A DNA stretch of 64,000 nucleotides from Imbricaverruca yamaguchii (taxonomy: Eukaryota; Arthropoda; Thecostraca; Neoverrucidae), in contig JAOTOL010001092.1 in the NCBI GenBank assembly GCA_034440575.1, positions 124,001 to 188,000 on the forward strand, given 5' to 3'. Shown here piece by piece: positions 36,701 to 45,415 of this stretch. The notes beneath the pieces were generated by a model that saw only the letters and a program-made list of their open reading frames with translations, searched no databases and was not told where the DNA came from. The position numbers and the translations under genes are program-made. Each line of letters begins with the position of its first letter. The stretch's first letter is position 1.

Positions 36701-38748
36701 CGGGGCGGGCGGCAGCACGTCAGGCTGGTGCCGGGGACCGTCGGGGCGGGCGGCAGCACGTCAGGCTGGTGCCGGGGACCGTCGGGGCGGGCGGCAGCAC
36801 GTCAGGCTGGTGCTGGGGACCGTCGGGGCGGGCGGCAGCACGTCAGACTGGTGCTGGGGACCGTCGGGGCGGGCGGCAGCACGTCAGGCTGGTGCTGGGG
36901 ACCGTCGGGGCGGGCGGCAGCACGTCAGGCTGGTGCTGGGGACCGTCGGGGCGGGCGGCAGCACGTCAGGCTGGTGCTGGGGACCGTCGGGGCGGGCGGC
37001 AGCACGTCAGGCTGGTGCTGGGGACCGTCGGGGCGGGCGGCAGCACGTCAGGCTAATAGTGCTGTCATCGGCCGAGTGTGTGTGGCCATGGCGTCGCTAA
37101 CAGCTGTATGTGCGCACGCGTGTGTAACCATGGCGTCGCTAACAGCTGTATGTGCGCACGCGTGTGTAACTGTGGCGTCGCTAACAGCTGTGTGTGCGCA
37201 CGCGTGTGTGGCCGTGGCGTCGCTAACAGCTGCATGTGCGCACGCGTGTGTAACATTGGCGTCGCTAACAGCTGTATGTGCGCACGCGTATGGAACAGTG
37301 GCGTCGCTAACAGCTGTATGTGCGCACGCGTATGGAACTGTGACGTCGCTAACAGCTGTGTGTGCGCACGCGTGTGTGGCCGTGGCGTCGCTAACAGCTG
37401 CATGTGCGCACGCGTGTGTAACATTGGCGTCGCTAACAGCTGTGTGTGCGCACGCGTGTGTGGCCGTGGCGTCGCTAACAGCTGTATATGCGCACGCGTG
37501 TGTAACCGTGGCGTCGCTAACAGCTGTATGTGCGCACGCGTGTGTGGCCGTGGCGTCGCTAACAGCTGTATGTGCGCACGCGTGTGTAACCGTGGCGTCG
37601 CTAACAGCTGTATGTGCGCACGCGTGTGTGGCCGTGGCGTCGCTAACAGCTGTATGTGCGCACGCGTGTGTGGCCGTGGCGTCGCTAACAGCTGTATGTG
37701 CGCACGCGTGTGTAACCGTGCCGTCGCTAACAGCTGTGCGCGTGTGTGCCACAGTCGTCGTCGTCGTCGCCGAGCCGGTCGGAGACGGTGGACGGGCCGA
37801 CGGCGCCGGTGGTGGTGTCGCCGCCGCCGGCCAAGGCGCCGCCCCCATACGACGCCCGCAGTGACCTGCTCAAGGCCATCAGAGACGGTGAGGCGTGGTG
37901 GCGTAGTCAGCCGACTGGCTGCTCAGTTCGCCGGAGCGCGCGGTGCAAGGATAAGGTGTTCCCTAGTCTCATGCCGAATAGGTCGAGTACTTTTGCTTTG
38001 AACAGACATAACAACAACGTGTTCGCCATCAGCCGTGAATGTGCATAAGGTGCGTCGTGCTCCGCCCAAAACAGCTACGTGCTAAAGTGATGTTGCATTG
38101 TGCTGTAGCCGTGTTGCAGTGGTGCACACAGTACACACACCGGCCAGGTGCGTCGCATGACTGGGATATACCTGTTTTGTTGCCACCGAAATAGCGGTTA
38201 GAGGGAGCCGGACGCTGACCTCAATAGAGTCTTGATGGCTGTTGTCACGAGATGATAATGTGTGATGGCATCGCGAGATGATCACGTACGGTGGGCATCT
38301 CGAGATTATCATGTACGATGGCATCATGATATGGCTACCAACTGGGCAGGGGTGGCCGAGTGGTTAAGGTGCTGGGCTCTCGGTACCAAAGGTCCCGGGT
38401 TCGACACTCTCACCGCTCCGGATATTTCCAAATCCTGCGGCCTATGGCGAAACGGTGTGGACGGCACCACTAGCCATGAATGTGCAAAAAGTACGTCGTG
38501 TGAATCACCCAATACGCAGATGACCACGTACGATGGTATCACGAGATGACCTCGCGATGGTGCACTCCTCTGTCTCAGGCATCTCGCTGCGCAAGGTGGA
38601 GGTGGTGGAGGAGAAGCGGCGGCAGGAGGCAAAGCCGCTGCACGACGTGGCCTCCATCCTGGCGCGCCGCGTGGCCATCGAGGTGTCCGACTCGGGCTCG
38701 GGCTCGGACAGCGATAGCGAGGGCTGGGACGACGAGACGAGCACCTAG
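21644..38748 (+). CDS. WASF: WAVE/SCAR actin-nucleation promoting factor (whole gene, 8 coding exons)
   Basis: WAVE links Rac signalling to the Arp2/3 complex. It sits in the pentameric WAVE regulatory complex with Abi, Nap1/Hem, Sra1/Cyfip and HSPC300, and its C-terminus delivers actin to Arp2/3 at the leading edge. The predicted protein is 545 residues, within the usual 500-610. Residues 1-180 are the WAVE homology domain, rich in helix, through which the regulatory complex assembles. Residues ~190-225 are basic (HKKRVRQAQNTR). Then come a poly-Q tract, about 180 proline-rich residues (SH3/profilin binding), WH2 (DARSDLLKAIRDGISLRKVE), a central helix (VASILARRVAIEVSD) and a short acidic end with the family Trp (SEGWDDETST). 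All eight exons join in phase with GT-AG introns. 5' UTR exons were not found. Identity is secure; the exact proline-rich exon set is slightly less so. Confidence 0.95.
24429..24582 (+). CDS. WASF: WAVE exon 2
   Basis: Acceptor GCGCCAG, donor TTCAG|GTGGGC. It completes the split Val and continues SLQDIHMRKAFRSR, then MPAAMRDTYLGCDAPPPLDK, the conserved second half of the WAVE homology domain. A tandem array begins about six bases after its donor. Confidence 0.95.
24587..25317. repeat. 41 bp minisatellite in WAVE intron 2
   Basis: About 17 units built from CAGCCGACACACCGGCTGGT plus GATGTCGGATCGGGGGCCGG. Two variants (CACCGGCTGGTGATG and CATTAGCTGGTAATG) alternate in places, giving an 82 bp higher-order period. 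The first unit begins in the donor flank of exon 2. Confidence 0.93.
25810..25924 (+). CDS. WASF: WAVE exon 3
   Basis: Acceptor TTCCGTTTCAG, donor AAAAAG|GTATGG. It encodes REDGKDGMQFYTDPNYFFEL and WRQEMLKENDR. This is the strongly conserved block that closes the WAVE homology domain, ending in a Lys-rich helix. Confidence 0.95.
26821..26899 (-). mobile_element. 49 bp mini-retroposon copy with 15 bp target-site duplication (intron 3)
   Basis: Flanks 26821-26835 and 26885-26899 are identical (GCCAACCATGTCCTG). The 49 bp insert is the reverse complement of the family seen at 16005 and 28592: on the - strand it runs TGGGCGCTACATGACC to GCCCTAATAAC. It differs in length from the 55 bp copies only at the A-rich tail. 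Confidence 0.8.
27029..27075 (+). mobile_element. Further copy of the mini-retroposon, 5' end altered
   Basis: ATGACCAATGTAGTCGATGC and GCCCTAAAGCCCTAATAACTAACTAA match the family body and tail. The first ~10 bases are replaced by a GTAGTCAAT repeat, and no clear target duplication is visible. Confidence 0.65.
27703..27808. repeat. (TA)n microsatellite in intron 3
   Basis: An almost pure TA run of about 70 bp, followed by interrupted TA sequence with GTATA and TGTATA. Confidence 0.97.
28577..28661 (+). mobile_element. 55 bp mini-retroposon copy with 15 bp target-site duplication (intron 3)
   Basis: Flanks 28577-28591 and 28647-28661 are identical (AGCTCTGATCGGACC). The 55 bp insert begins TGCGCGCTATATGATC, passes through GGTCGATGCGCCC and ends CAAATAACTAACTA. 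Its GCGC ends and CTATAT/ACATGG segments can pair as a nested hairpin. Confidence 0.85.
29130..29354 (+). CDS. WASF: WAVE exon 4 (basic region and poly-Q)
   Basis: Acceptor CTCCGTCCTCGCGCAG, donor CACAGGAG|GTGGGA, both phase 0. It encodes PHRPRQDGSGSGGGRHKK, then RVRQAQNTRQRHVQMALEQG, the basic region of arthropod SCAR proteins that binds acidic phospholipids. A Gln-rich tract follows (QQQQQQLQQQQHQQQQ). The poly-Q is encoded mainly by CAG. Confidence 0.9.
31464..31633. repeat. Exact 85 bp tandem duplication spanning the exon 5 acceptor
   Basis: Copies 31464-31548 and 31549-31633 differ at only about three positions over most of their length. Each contains GTTGTGCCGCAG|TACCCGACC, a full acceptor plus the first ~17 bases of exon 5. 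Only the second copy keeps the WAVE frame, because 85 is not a multiple of three. Confidence 0.92.
31617..32063 (+). CDS. WASF: WAVE exon 5 (proline-rich region)
   Basis: Phase 0 on both sides: acceptor GTGCCGCAG, donor CTGCCTCAG|GTGAGG. Residues 257-405 include RPASIEVRRPSACLSQDGAY, HEGTPTRGRL and several proline runs (up to 10). Near the end come NVSMDELPPPPPIPDELPPP repeats. SIE(V/L)RR and TPTRGR are recognisable arthropod SCAR motifs. The upstream duplicated acceptor at 31531 would shift the frame and lose the WCA tail. Confidence 0.92.
32084..32258. repeat. 34 bp minisatellite after the exon 5 donor
   Basis: About five units of CCGCCCTGACACTCAGCTGG plus GCCACGAGTCGCCA. The first unit starts about 20 bp downstream of the splice donor. 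Confidence 0.9.
32599..32718 (+). CDS. WASF: WAVE exon 6 (proline-rich region, end)
   Basis: Acceptor ATATGTTTCAG, donor AATGCG|GTACGT, phase 0. Forty codons begin APPPPPPPPPPPPMPLLGMT and end with a Ser/Thr/Asn-rich stretch. The frame and position fit the last proline-rich segment before the WH2 exon. Confidence 0.88.
33205..34055. repeat. 49-52 bp minisatellite in WAVE intron 6
   Basis: About 16 units of GCCGGTGCGGCTACTGCGGC plus CTCCTTTGTCGTGTCCGAGTCTGACTGCT. A three-base CTG indel separates the two length classes. Several units in the middle are shortened or scrambled. Confidence 0.93.
34378..34468. repeat. ~88 bp direct repeat, copy 1
   Basis: GGAAGTTATGTGTCCTGTCA through TTTCTTTTGGTAATCTTGA. 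The second copy is about 610 bp downstream with about three mismatches. Confidence 0.9.
34992..35080. repeat. ~88 bp direct repeat, copy 2
   Basis: Same sequence and orientation as 34378-34468. No coding potential or known transposon ends. Confidence 0.9.
35218..35400. repeat. Degenerate ~38 bp repeat with GGCCTAACCCT core
   Basis: Five units each contain GGCCTAACCCTACTCGTACC or a variant, plus TAGTTATTCAC or TACTCCTTCC. The core is reminiscent of CCTAA telomere-type sequence but is not a telomere array. Confidence 0.75.
35756..35969 (-). mobile_element. Foldback with hammerhead-like core (possible Penelope-type terminal remnant)
   Basis: Two 89-base arms (35756-35844 and 35881-35969) are complementary with only two mismatches, around a 36-base loop. 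On the - strand the loop reads CCTGACGATGGCCCCTGGCC followed by GAAAC. This is the CUGANGA, stem II, GAAA arrangement of a hammerhead ribozyme core. Such cores are known from terminal repeats of Penelope-like elements. The flanking pairing for stems I and III is not clearly satisfied, because the large arms compete with it. Confidence 0.5.
36300..37060. repeat. 41 bp minisatellite in WAVE intron 6
   Basis: About 18 units of GCAGCACGTCAGGCTGGTGC plus TGGGGACCGTCGGGGCGGGC. The left third is irregular, and the right two thirds are nearly uniform. Confidence 0.93.
37073..37742. repeat. 42 bp minisatellite ending at WAVE exon 7 acceptor
   Basis: Sixteen units of GGCGTCGCTAACAGCTGTAT plus GTGCGCACGCGTGTGTAACCGT. 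Every unit carries GCTAAC, a good branch-point sequence, followed by CAG. The last partial unit supplies the sequence leading into the exon 7 acceptor (GTGTGCCACAG). Confidence 0.93.
37755..37887 (+). CDS. WASF: WAVE exon 7 (start of WH2)
   Basis: Acceptor GTGCCACAG, donor GAGACG|GTGAGG, starting in phase 0 and ending in phase 1. It encodes a Ser run, a Pro-rich linker (PPPAKAPPPY) and then DARSDLLKAIRDG, the actin-binding amphipathic helix of WH2. The split Gly codon is completed by exon 8. Confidence 0.94.
38018..38060 (+). mobile_element. 3'-tail fragment of the 38.34 kb SINE family
   Basis: CGCCATCAGCCGTGAATGTG followed by CATAAGGTGCGTCGTG matches the tails of the SINE copies at 38341 and 51487. 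The rest of the element is absent. Confidence 0.6.
38232..38335. repeat. ~28 bp repeat interrupted by a SINE
   Basis: Units such as GATGATCACGTACGGTGGGC and ATCTCGAGATTATCATGTAC recur three to four times. They resume after the SINE at 38516-38560 (GATGACCACGTACGATGG). Confidence 0.7.
38341..38513 (+). mobile_element. tRNA-derived SINE in WAVE intron 7
   Basis: The head is class-II tRNA-like: A box TGGCCGAGTGGTTAAGG and B box GGTTCGACACTC. The body is shared with the copy at 51487 (GCGAAA(C/T)GGTGTGG, GAATGTGCA, CGTCGTG(T)GAATCACCCAATA). Confidence 0.82.
38579..38748 (+). CDS. WASF: WAVE exon 8 (WH2 end, central and acidic regions, stop)
   Basis: Acceptor CTCTGTCTCAG. It encodes ISLRKVEVVEEKRRQEAK, then LHDVASILARRVAIEVSD, then a Ser/Asp run and EGWDDETST before TAG. 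The LRKV of WH2, the Arp2/3-binding central helix and the acidic-tail Trp are all present, so the tail should be competent to activate Arp2/3. Confidence 0.96.
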
Positions 38749-39720
38749 CGGCCGTCGATCTGACCAGCGGCGCACACTGGGCGCACCGCAGCGCCGCGCG
38801 CCGTGCGCCGTGCGCCGTCTTCTCGCCGCCGGACTGTAGCCGGACGCGGCGTTCCCGCCGAGCTCGGCGCAGCGCTGGTTTTCCAGCGCCGAAGATGTTC
38901 CCCGGGGCGCAGGCACGCCACTCGGGAGCGTTCCGCCGTGTTTGATATGTTTACCATTTGTGCGCGCGGGCGGGTCGTGCGACCACCGTAAGCTCTGCGA
39001 GCGGGGCGGCGCCACGCGACCGTGGCGCGTCGAGGGTAATGGTCGAGCCGATGTATTCCGGGGAACACGTGTAACCGAGATTAGGTCGTACGACCGTAAC
39101 CCTAATTCCCAGCCTGTCTATCCGCGGACGTGCCGAGCGAGCTCGATGTGGCGAGTGGTTGTATAGCTTCCCGTGCTGGTGTGCGTGGCATAGGTGCTGC
39201 ATATGCTGCGGCGGTCGCTCAACGCGGCCCCTATTATTAAATACACGGTACGCGTCCGCTGCCGTGTGCGCGAGCTCGCCGTGAGCGAGATTGCCGCACG
39301 CGCCCGGCCGCCGGCCGCCCTCTACGTCAGCGCCGATGCGCCCCGCTCGTTGTTACGTCTTTGTTTTGGCCGGGCGACACCGGTCGCCGGGATCGCGTTG
39401 CTTTTAGCGCGTGGCGCCGACTACCGAGCAGGCCGGCCGGCGCTGCGCCGACACTGATGGTTGTGCTAGTCACCGGTGTGGGCTAGATTGGCCGAACGGC
39501 CGCCGCGACGACGGCGCTGTTCGTGAACGAATTGAATCAGTTTCGCCGGCGTCGGAGATGGCTGACCTGGCCTGGCAATATGGCCGCCGGCCGGAGGAGC
39601 CGGCCCACAGGTCCGGCCCGTGCTGTGTCGCGACGTGGTCGTCTTCGCTTGTGCTCGCGCTCCCGATCCAGCGCACGGTGTTACATGCTTCCTTTAATAA
39701 ACAATTATTTTTATTCCCTG
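38749..39720 (+). other. WASF: WAVE 3' untranslated region
   Basis: GC-rich sequence from the stop to the first good poly(A) signal. Composition drops sharply afterwards. No open frame in it is convincing. Confidence 0.65.
39696..39701 (+). terminator. WASF: Poly(A) signal AATAAA of WAVE
   Basis: CTTTAATAAACAATT, followed about 25-35 bp later by a T/GT-rich element (GGAGTGTTTTTTTGTTG). It lies about 950 nt after the stop codon. Confidence 0.7.
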
Positions 39721-40400
39721 AGCGGAGTGTTTTTTTGTTGAGAATCGGTCGGTCGGCTGGTGGATGGGTTGGGCGGCACGGAACCGCTGATTGCATAGCG
39801 CCCAGGCGCTTACCTAGGATTTGCCGGGGGAGGGGGAGGCAGGAGAATTGGAGAGGACCCACCTACCCCCATTTTTATGTCCCCGGATTTCGACCACTTC
39901 GGAGGGGCCATTTTTATTTTATTTTTTTTTCTTCTGGGTCACCTAATGTCAACTTGTACCCTTCGAAGTGATATTCAATGAACATCATTGAAGAACTTGA
40001 TTGACAACATTCAGCTGGTATCCACCCACGAAGTACCAAGTTAAGAACCTCGCGCAATGCAACCGTTATACCCTTGGACTAAGAAATATAAACTCCAGGT
40101 TTTCTGAATCGCGAAATAGAGTATGGCTCCTAGTTTGGCCTTCAGGCAAGACATCTGGCGGCAATTCATGCAATCCACTTTACCGCGAAGGACGCGGTAG
40201 GACGGCGACCTCGTTGCATCAATTGATCCACGACGGCGATGTCCAACCTTTTTATCAGCTGATTGCGCCCTTCAGACAGAATGGCCATTCGGATAATTTT
40301 ATCCTGGGTGTGATCTGAATTTTCCGGTATTCGGATCAATTAGATTGATGTTCGGTTTTATTTTTGTTGTGGTTGAATTATATTTGTGAAGACCCCTCCG
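39721..40400. other. Unrecognised sequence
   Basis: No supported feature between the WAVE 3' end and the next degenerate array. Confidence 0.4.
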
Positions 40401-41290
40401 CAATAGTTTTGCGTTCCACCTATTTTTTGGGGGGAGGGGATTTCCAGTGATATTTTCGGGGACCAATCCCACATTTTGGAGCACGCAGCGTCATTTTTAG
40501 GGGCCCTGGAACATTTTTTTGGGACCCCAATGTGATTTTCAAGGCCATTGGTGTGATTTTGGCGACACTGGCGTTATTTTTAGGAACTCCAGCGCATCTT
40601 TTTGGTCCCCGGGAATTGTTTGAGTTTCGCGCGGCTTAATGGGGCTCCCAATGTGATTTTATGGATCCGTTCGATGTTTTGGGACCACCGCGTCGTCTTC
40701 AGCGACCCTACATGTTTTTTTAGTCGCGATGTGATTTGTAGGAGTCTCGTGCTATCCTTCGGACTCCCAGTGCCATTTTCAAGGGCATCCGCCCGGCTTT
40801 TCGGGCCCCCAATGTGATTTTAAAGGCCATGCGCGACTTTTTGGCGCCCAATTTCATTTTTAGGGACCTTGCTGCGATTTTGGGGCCCCAGCGTCATTCT
40901 TAAAGGCCTTGCGCGACTTCTTTGGACTCCAGCGTCGTTTGCGGGGGCCTCTGCGCTGCTTTTTAGGGACTCCAATGTGGCTTTTAGGGGCCCGTGCTAT
41001 CTTTGGGGACTAGCGTCAATTTCTGTGGCTCTTGTGCGACTTTTTGGGCCCAATGTAATTTGATTTTGAGGTTCCCCAATGTAATTTTCAGGGGCCTTCG
41101 TGTGGTTCTGGGGCTCAACGTCATTTCCAGGGTCTCCGTTATATTTTTTATGGTCCCCAATGTTATTTTCAGGCTCCCAAGTACGAGTTTTTGGGAGCCC
41201 CTAGCTGGATTTTTTGGCCACCTGGCGCGATTTTTCCGAACTCCGTTGCTATTCTTGGGGGCCCACAACCTCTTCGGGATGGGGGTATGT
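40400..41290. repeat. Degenerate ~25-30 bp array, second locus
   Basis: Words such as CCAATGTGATTTT(C/A)A, GGGGCCC and GCGACTTTTTGG alternate for nearly 900 bp. The same type is found at 12.4-13.3 kb. On the minus strand it yields recurrent LKITLG-like peptides, which are a repeat artefact. Confidence 0.65.
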
Positions 41291-41627
41291 CCCTTCAGCC
41301 CCCATCGGTACGCCCCTGGTAGCACCCATATCCAAAGTACCTTCGTTGTGGGCATGGCGCGTGCAGCGCTGGTGGTAGTCGTGCGTCAATTAATAATGTA
41401 GTCGAAAATATGCTGAGCCCGCTCCCCAGCCAACATTTCTGATGTGAACCCGATCATGATTAGTTTCGGATATACCGAGTTTTCTCATCGGGCAAACCGG
41501 TGTTCAGTCCGTTTTGTGCTTGGCGTGTGAAACACCTGCCTAAGCAGAACGCAAAACAAAACCCCCGAGTTAAGCCCGGCCATACGTGCGCTCTGGCATG
41601 CCAGAGTAGCGAGCGAGAGTGCCTCAG

Positions 41628-41761
41628 TTGATCACGGTCAGAGACACACTGCAGCACATCGTCTGGACGGTGGCCCCAACTGGGTTGCGCTCGGACGTGT
41701 CCGACTTGTCGGTGCACGCTCGATATCAGGCCAAGATGGACACGCCGCGGTGCGCGGACAG
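41628..41761 (+). CDS. Candidate isolated coding exon, unrecognised
   Basis: A 134-nt segment with G/C-ending codons lies between a good acceptor (GAGAGTGCCTCAG) and a donor (GCGGACAG|GTGTGTGT). The frame reads LITVRDTLQHIVWTVAPTG, then SDVSDLSVHARYQAKMDTPR. The composition differs from its surroundings. I do not recognise the protein and see no partner exon nearby. Confidence 0.3.
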
Positions 41762-41779
41762 GTGTGTGTACCACGCGGG

Positions 41780-42510
41780 CTGCGGTTAAGTACGCTAGAA
41801 TGGAATATTGAAATGCTTACGATAGCACTTAAAAAGTATCCTATCCACGACCCTGTAAGCCTCTATCTTGGATGGGGGGGGGGGGTATCAGCCTCCACCC
41901 GCTTAGTTGAGAGTGGATAAGACATTTCGAATGAAAAGTGTTCATTCGAAAAAGAATTGGCCCCAAATTATGTAGATGCCTCTAAAGCAACATTTAGTAT
42001 TTAATATACGAAAGTATCGAATTTACCAGATTGCAATTACAACGCCCTCTACGATCGAAGCACATTCAAAATGTCCGAAATCGCTTCTAAAAAAATGGGT
42101 TCGTTCTACCATCTTAGGATCCATATGGAGACGCCGTACGTGGCCGCGACCGGGTATAAAGCGGGCAAACCCGACTTCGTAGGCCTTTGACCACTCGCAT
42201 TTGTCAGGGTTTAGCCCAAGTTTGACCTCTTGGTTACAAAGTGGGAAAGCCACACTGGTATGGGATCAACTTCGTTTTTCCCGACGAAACTACAAACACC
42301 TGTGAGAGCGCCCGTGGGCTACCCCAACTTGAACTCTTCTTCCGAGCTGCCCAAGCAAAAGAGACGCTCAGCTCATCAAATTGCTGGCTGGTTGCCCACG
42401 CCTGACTTCGGCAACAGGTGCTCGACTGGAATGCCTAGCAAGAGAAGGATGCCTGTTGTATGGCGGTCCCACCCCAGATAGGATGGTCGCATCAAGTACG
42501 CAGTCGCAAC
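41780..42510. other. Unrecognised sequence
   Basis: A minus-strand frame at 42023-42253 has a weak resemblance to a retroelement RT segment (LNPDKCEW), but this is not enough for a call. Confidence 0.3.
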
Positions 42511-42514
42511 GAAC

Positions 42515-42760
42515 AGCGCCCACATTCCTCAGACCAGGGTGCTGCCCACATTCCTCAGACCAAGTGCTGCCCGCATTCCTGAGACCCGGGTGCTGCCTGC
42601 ATTCCTGAGACCCGGGTGCTGCCCGCATTCCTGAGACCCGGGTGCTGCCCACATTCCTCAGATCAAGTGCTGCCCACATTCCTGAGACCCGGGTGCTGCC
42701 CGCATTCCTGAGACCCGGGTGTTGCCCACACTCCTCAGACCAGGATGCCGTCCACCTTCC
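42515..42760. repeat. 26 bp minisatellite
   Basis: Nine to ten units of GCTGCCCGCATTCCTGAGAC plus CCGGGT, with CCTCAGACCA variants. Confidence 0.92.
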
Positions 42761-44735
42761 CCAGACCATGGCAAGATGGAGGCACTCCCGCCATGCCGCG
42801 CCAGCCCGCCGTGACAAGCCGCCTTTGCACCGTTGGCGCCACGCCGACCTTCAGCCACCTTCCACCAGCCCCTGTGCGACTCAGTGGAGACCCGCTATGG
42901 CCCCCAAGTCAGGCGCGGTGGCGCCGATGGGTCGATGGTCCGCCAGAAGCACGCCACTAGCGAAATTATGTATATTGCCCAGGGATGAAGCGGCGACGGC
43001 GGCACACGGGCTGCACCGCGGCGCCGGCGGCGTCAGATTGAATGGCGCGTGTGGAGGAGGCCAAACGACCAACACTGTCCGCACAGCCGCGGCATCCCGC
43101 TCGGCCCCACCGAAATACCGGTCGGCGAAGGGACGGGAGGCTCCTCCTGGGTGGGTGCGAGAGCACGGCTGCGGCCGAACTGAAGACCGGTGCACGTGAG
43201 ACAGCTGTGCGCCAGCTGGCCGGCCGGCGGTCGTGCAGATGCCTTCCCGTGTGGCTACTTTCCCGAACCAGGCAACTGGTGACCACGCCGAATCTCGCAC
43301 GTTAGGTAGTTGAGACTGGGGTCCAACTGAGGAAATTTTGTCTGAGTGCTACATGATCCAGCGCGACAGAAAGGGCCCGCGGGGAACCAGTTCATTACTG
43401 CGCAGTGGCCACGCCTATACCAGACGGATAGCAATATCCTCATGTCATTTGCGCTGAACATTCAACATGATACATAGAGCTGCTGGTTAATAGGCAAACG
43501 AGACTCGCCAGCATCCCTGCCAAACAATAGGCAAGTCATTTAGCGACTATATCACACCGTGATATTATTTAGAGTTATACTTACGGATTTGTTGTACGGA
43601 TGTAGAGCTGTACTACGGAGTTGTTGCACGGACCAAATCAGTTCAATTTCCGTCAGAGTTTAGGGACATGTTCAGTTCCTTTTTCGAGAGCCAAGCTTTT
43701 TCAACCTTTGTTTAAACCGCGACCGCTGTCGACAGCAGGTGCGAAATTTTCTGTGACGGTGTATAAATGACCGCTGGGGGCACGATGTTTGCGCCCGTTC
43801 ACCAAGATTGATGTGGTCCGATTCTGCGGTGAGCCAGTATCAGACCACAATAGAGCTCAGCTATGCGACACCAGGTAACCGGACAGGGAAGTGCCAGGAC
43901 GACTAGACCACCAGACATATACACTACCGGACAGCCAGAACGGCCAACCAGGAGATCACATTGACAAACCCTAGGGCAAACGTGGCGAACCGTCAGATTA
44001 TTAGGCAGATGCACAGGCGGATCGACCTTGGAGAGGTATAATATAAAAAGAAAAGTAAAGAAATCATAATATTTGAATAGATGAGAGCTTATAATCTAAG
44101 CTTCAGCTTATTGCGATAACCTGTGATACATAGACACATGAATTGTGTCTATGATTGGCAAAAATCGTGAATAAATGTCAATTTTGCTCCAAATCAGACC
44201 ATTTTGTCAGGGGCAGATAGATGCTTCTGGATCCGCCCCTGAAAATATGCACTATTATGCAGCGAAAGTGCCGAGACACTCATTTACCCCTTTTGCATGA
44301 GCAACACAACTGCCCAAGGTGGAGCGATTAGGAAAACCTTGGGAAATATTATTGATATTTCCGGATGCTGTGCTATGTCAGAAGCCCACACGAACAATAT
44401 TTCCGTAGGCCTTCGTAATCGCATCGTATTCGGAAATTTCACTGCTGTTGTACGTGGGTTACACAACCGGGCAGTCGAAGCGAAGCTGCGGCTCGTGCAA
44501 TTCAGTGGTGGAACGACTTATCCCGGCCGCGAGTAGCGACCATCCGGCGGTGGCCCGCTCGGACCCATGCATCTGCCGAACTGCTCCTCTGCAGACAGAA
44601 ACCGTCTGGAGGGCCCATTCGGCCATGCAATGCTCTGGTGATCATGTCTCTTGTAGCCGTCCCGCCATCCGCTCTGCTGGCTGACCTGTGTGCCATAAAC
44701 GTCCGTCAGTCAGGCCATCGAGCCGGCGAGCTATA
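42761..44735. other. Unrecognised sequence with one small hairpin
   Basis: Left part GC-rich, right part AT-rich. A perfect 10 bp stem (CATAGACACA / TGTGTCTATG) with a five-base loop lies at 44129-44153. A TATAAA word at about 43761 has no supported gene downstream. Confidence 0.4.
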
Positions 44736-44739
44736 GGAC

Positions 44740-45415
44740 AGGATAGCCAGACAGCCGCCGGACAGCCAGACTATACTGGACAGCCAGACTACACAGGACA
44801 GCCAGACTACACAGGACAGCCAGACTACACCGGACAGCCATACAGCCGCCGGACAGCCGCCAGACAGCCAGACTACACCGGACAGCCAGCCAATGCCGGA
44901 CAGCCAGACTACACCGGACAGCCAGACTACACAGGACAGCCAGACTACACAGGACAGCCAGACTACACAGGACAGCCAGACTATACGGGACAGCCATACA
45001 GCCGCCGGACGGCCAGACTATATTGGACAGCTAGACTACACCGGACAGCCAGACAGCCACCGGACAGCCAGCCAATTCCGGACAGCCAGCCAGTTCCGGA
45101 CAGCCAGACAGCCGCCGGACAGCCAGACCACATCGGACAGCCAAACTACACCGGACAGCCAAACTATGCCGACCGGCCTGACTATGTCGGACAGCCAGAC
45201 AGCCACCGGACAGCCAGCCAATGCCGGACAGTCAGACTATACCGGACAGCGAGACAGCCGCCGGACAGCCAGACTGTGCCGGACAGCCAAACTATGTCGG
45301 ACAACCATATTCCGTCGGACAGCCAGACTATGCCGGACAACCATATTCCTTCGGACAGCCAGACTATGCCAGACAACCGGACTATAACGGACAGCCAGTT
45401 CATCCCACGGCCAGG
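44740..45415. repeat. 18 bp-based repeat, GGACAGCCAGACTACACA
   Basis: More than 30 variable units of 18 bp, with longer mixed units (GGACAGCCAGACAGCCGCC). As 18 is a multiple of three, a 246-codon frame of GQPDYT-like hexapeptides stays open. I regard it as repeat-driven, because other frames and the reverse strand are also open. Confidence 0.88.

Noticed and set aside
36522..38001. Long frames (up to 378 codons) in intron 6 leading into exon 7
   Set aside because: The 42 bp array is divisible by three and happens to stay open. The WAVE homology starts only at the splice acceptor at 37755.
42023..42253. Minus-strand frame with LNPDKCEW reminiscent of Gypsy RT
   Set aside because: Only one short motif matches, and catalytic and neighbouring RT blocks are absent.
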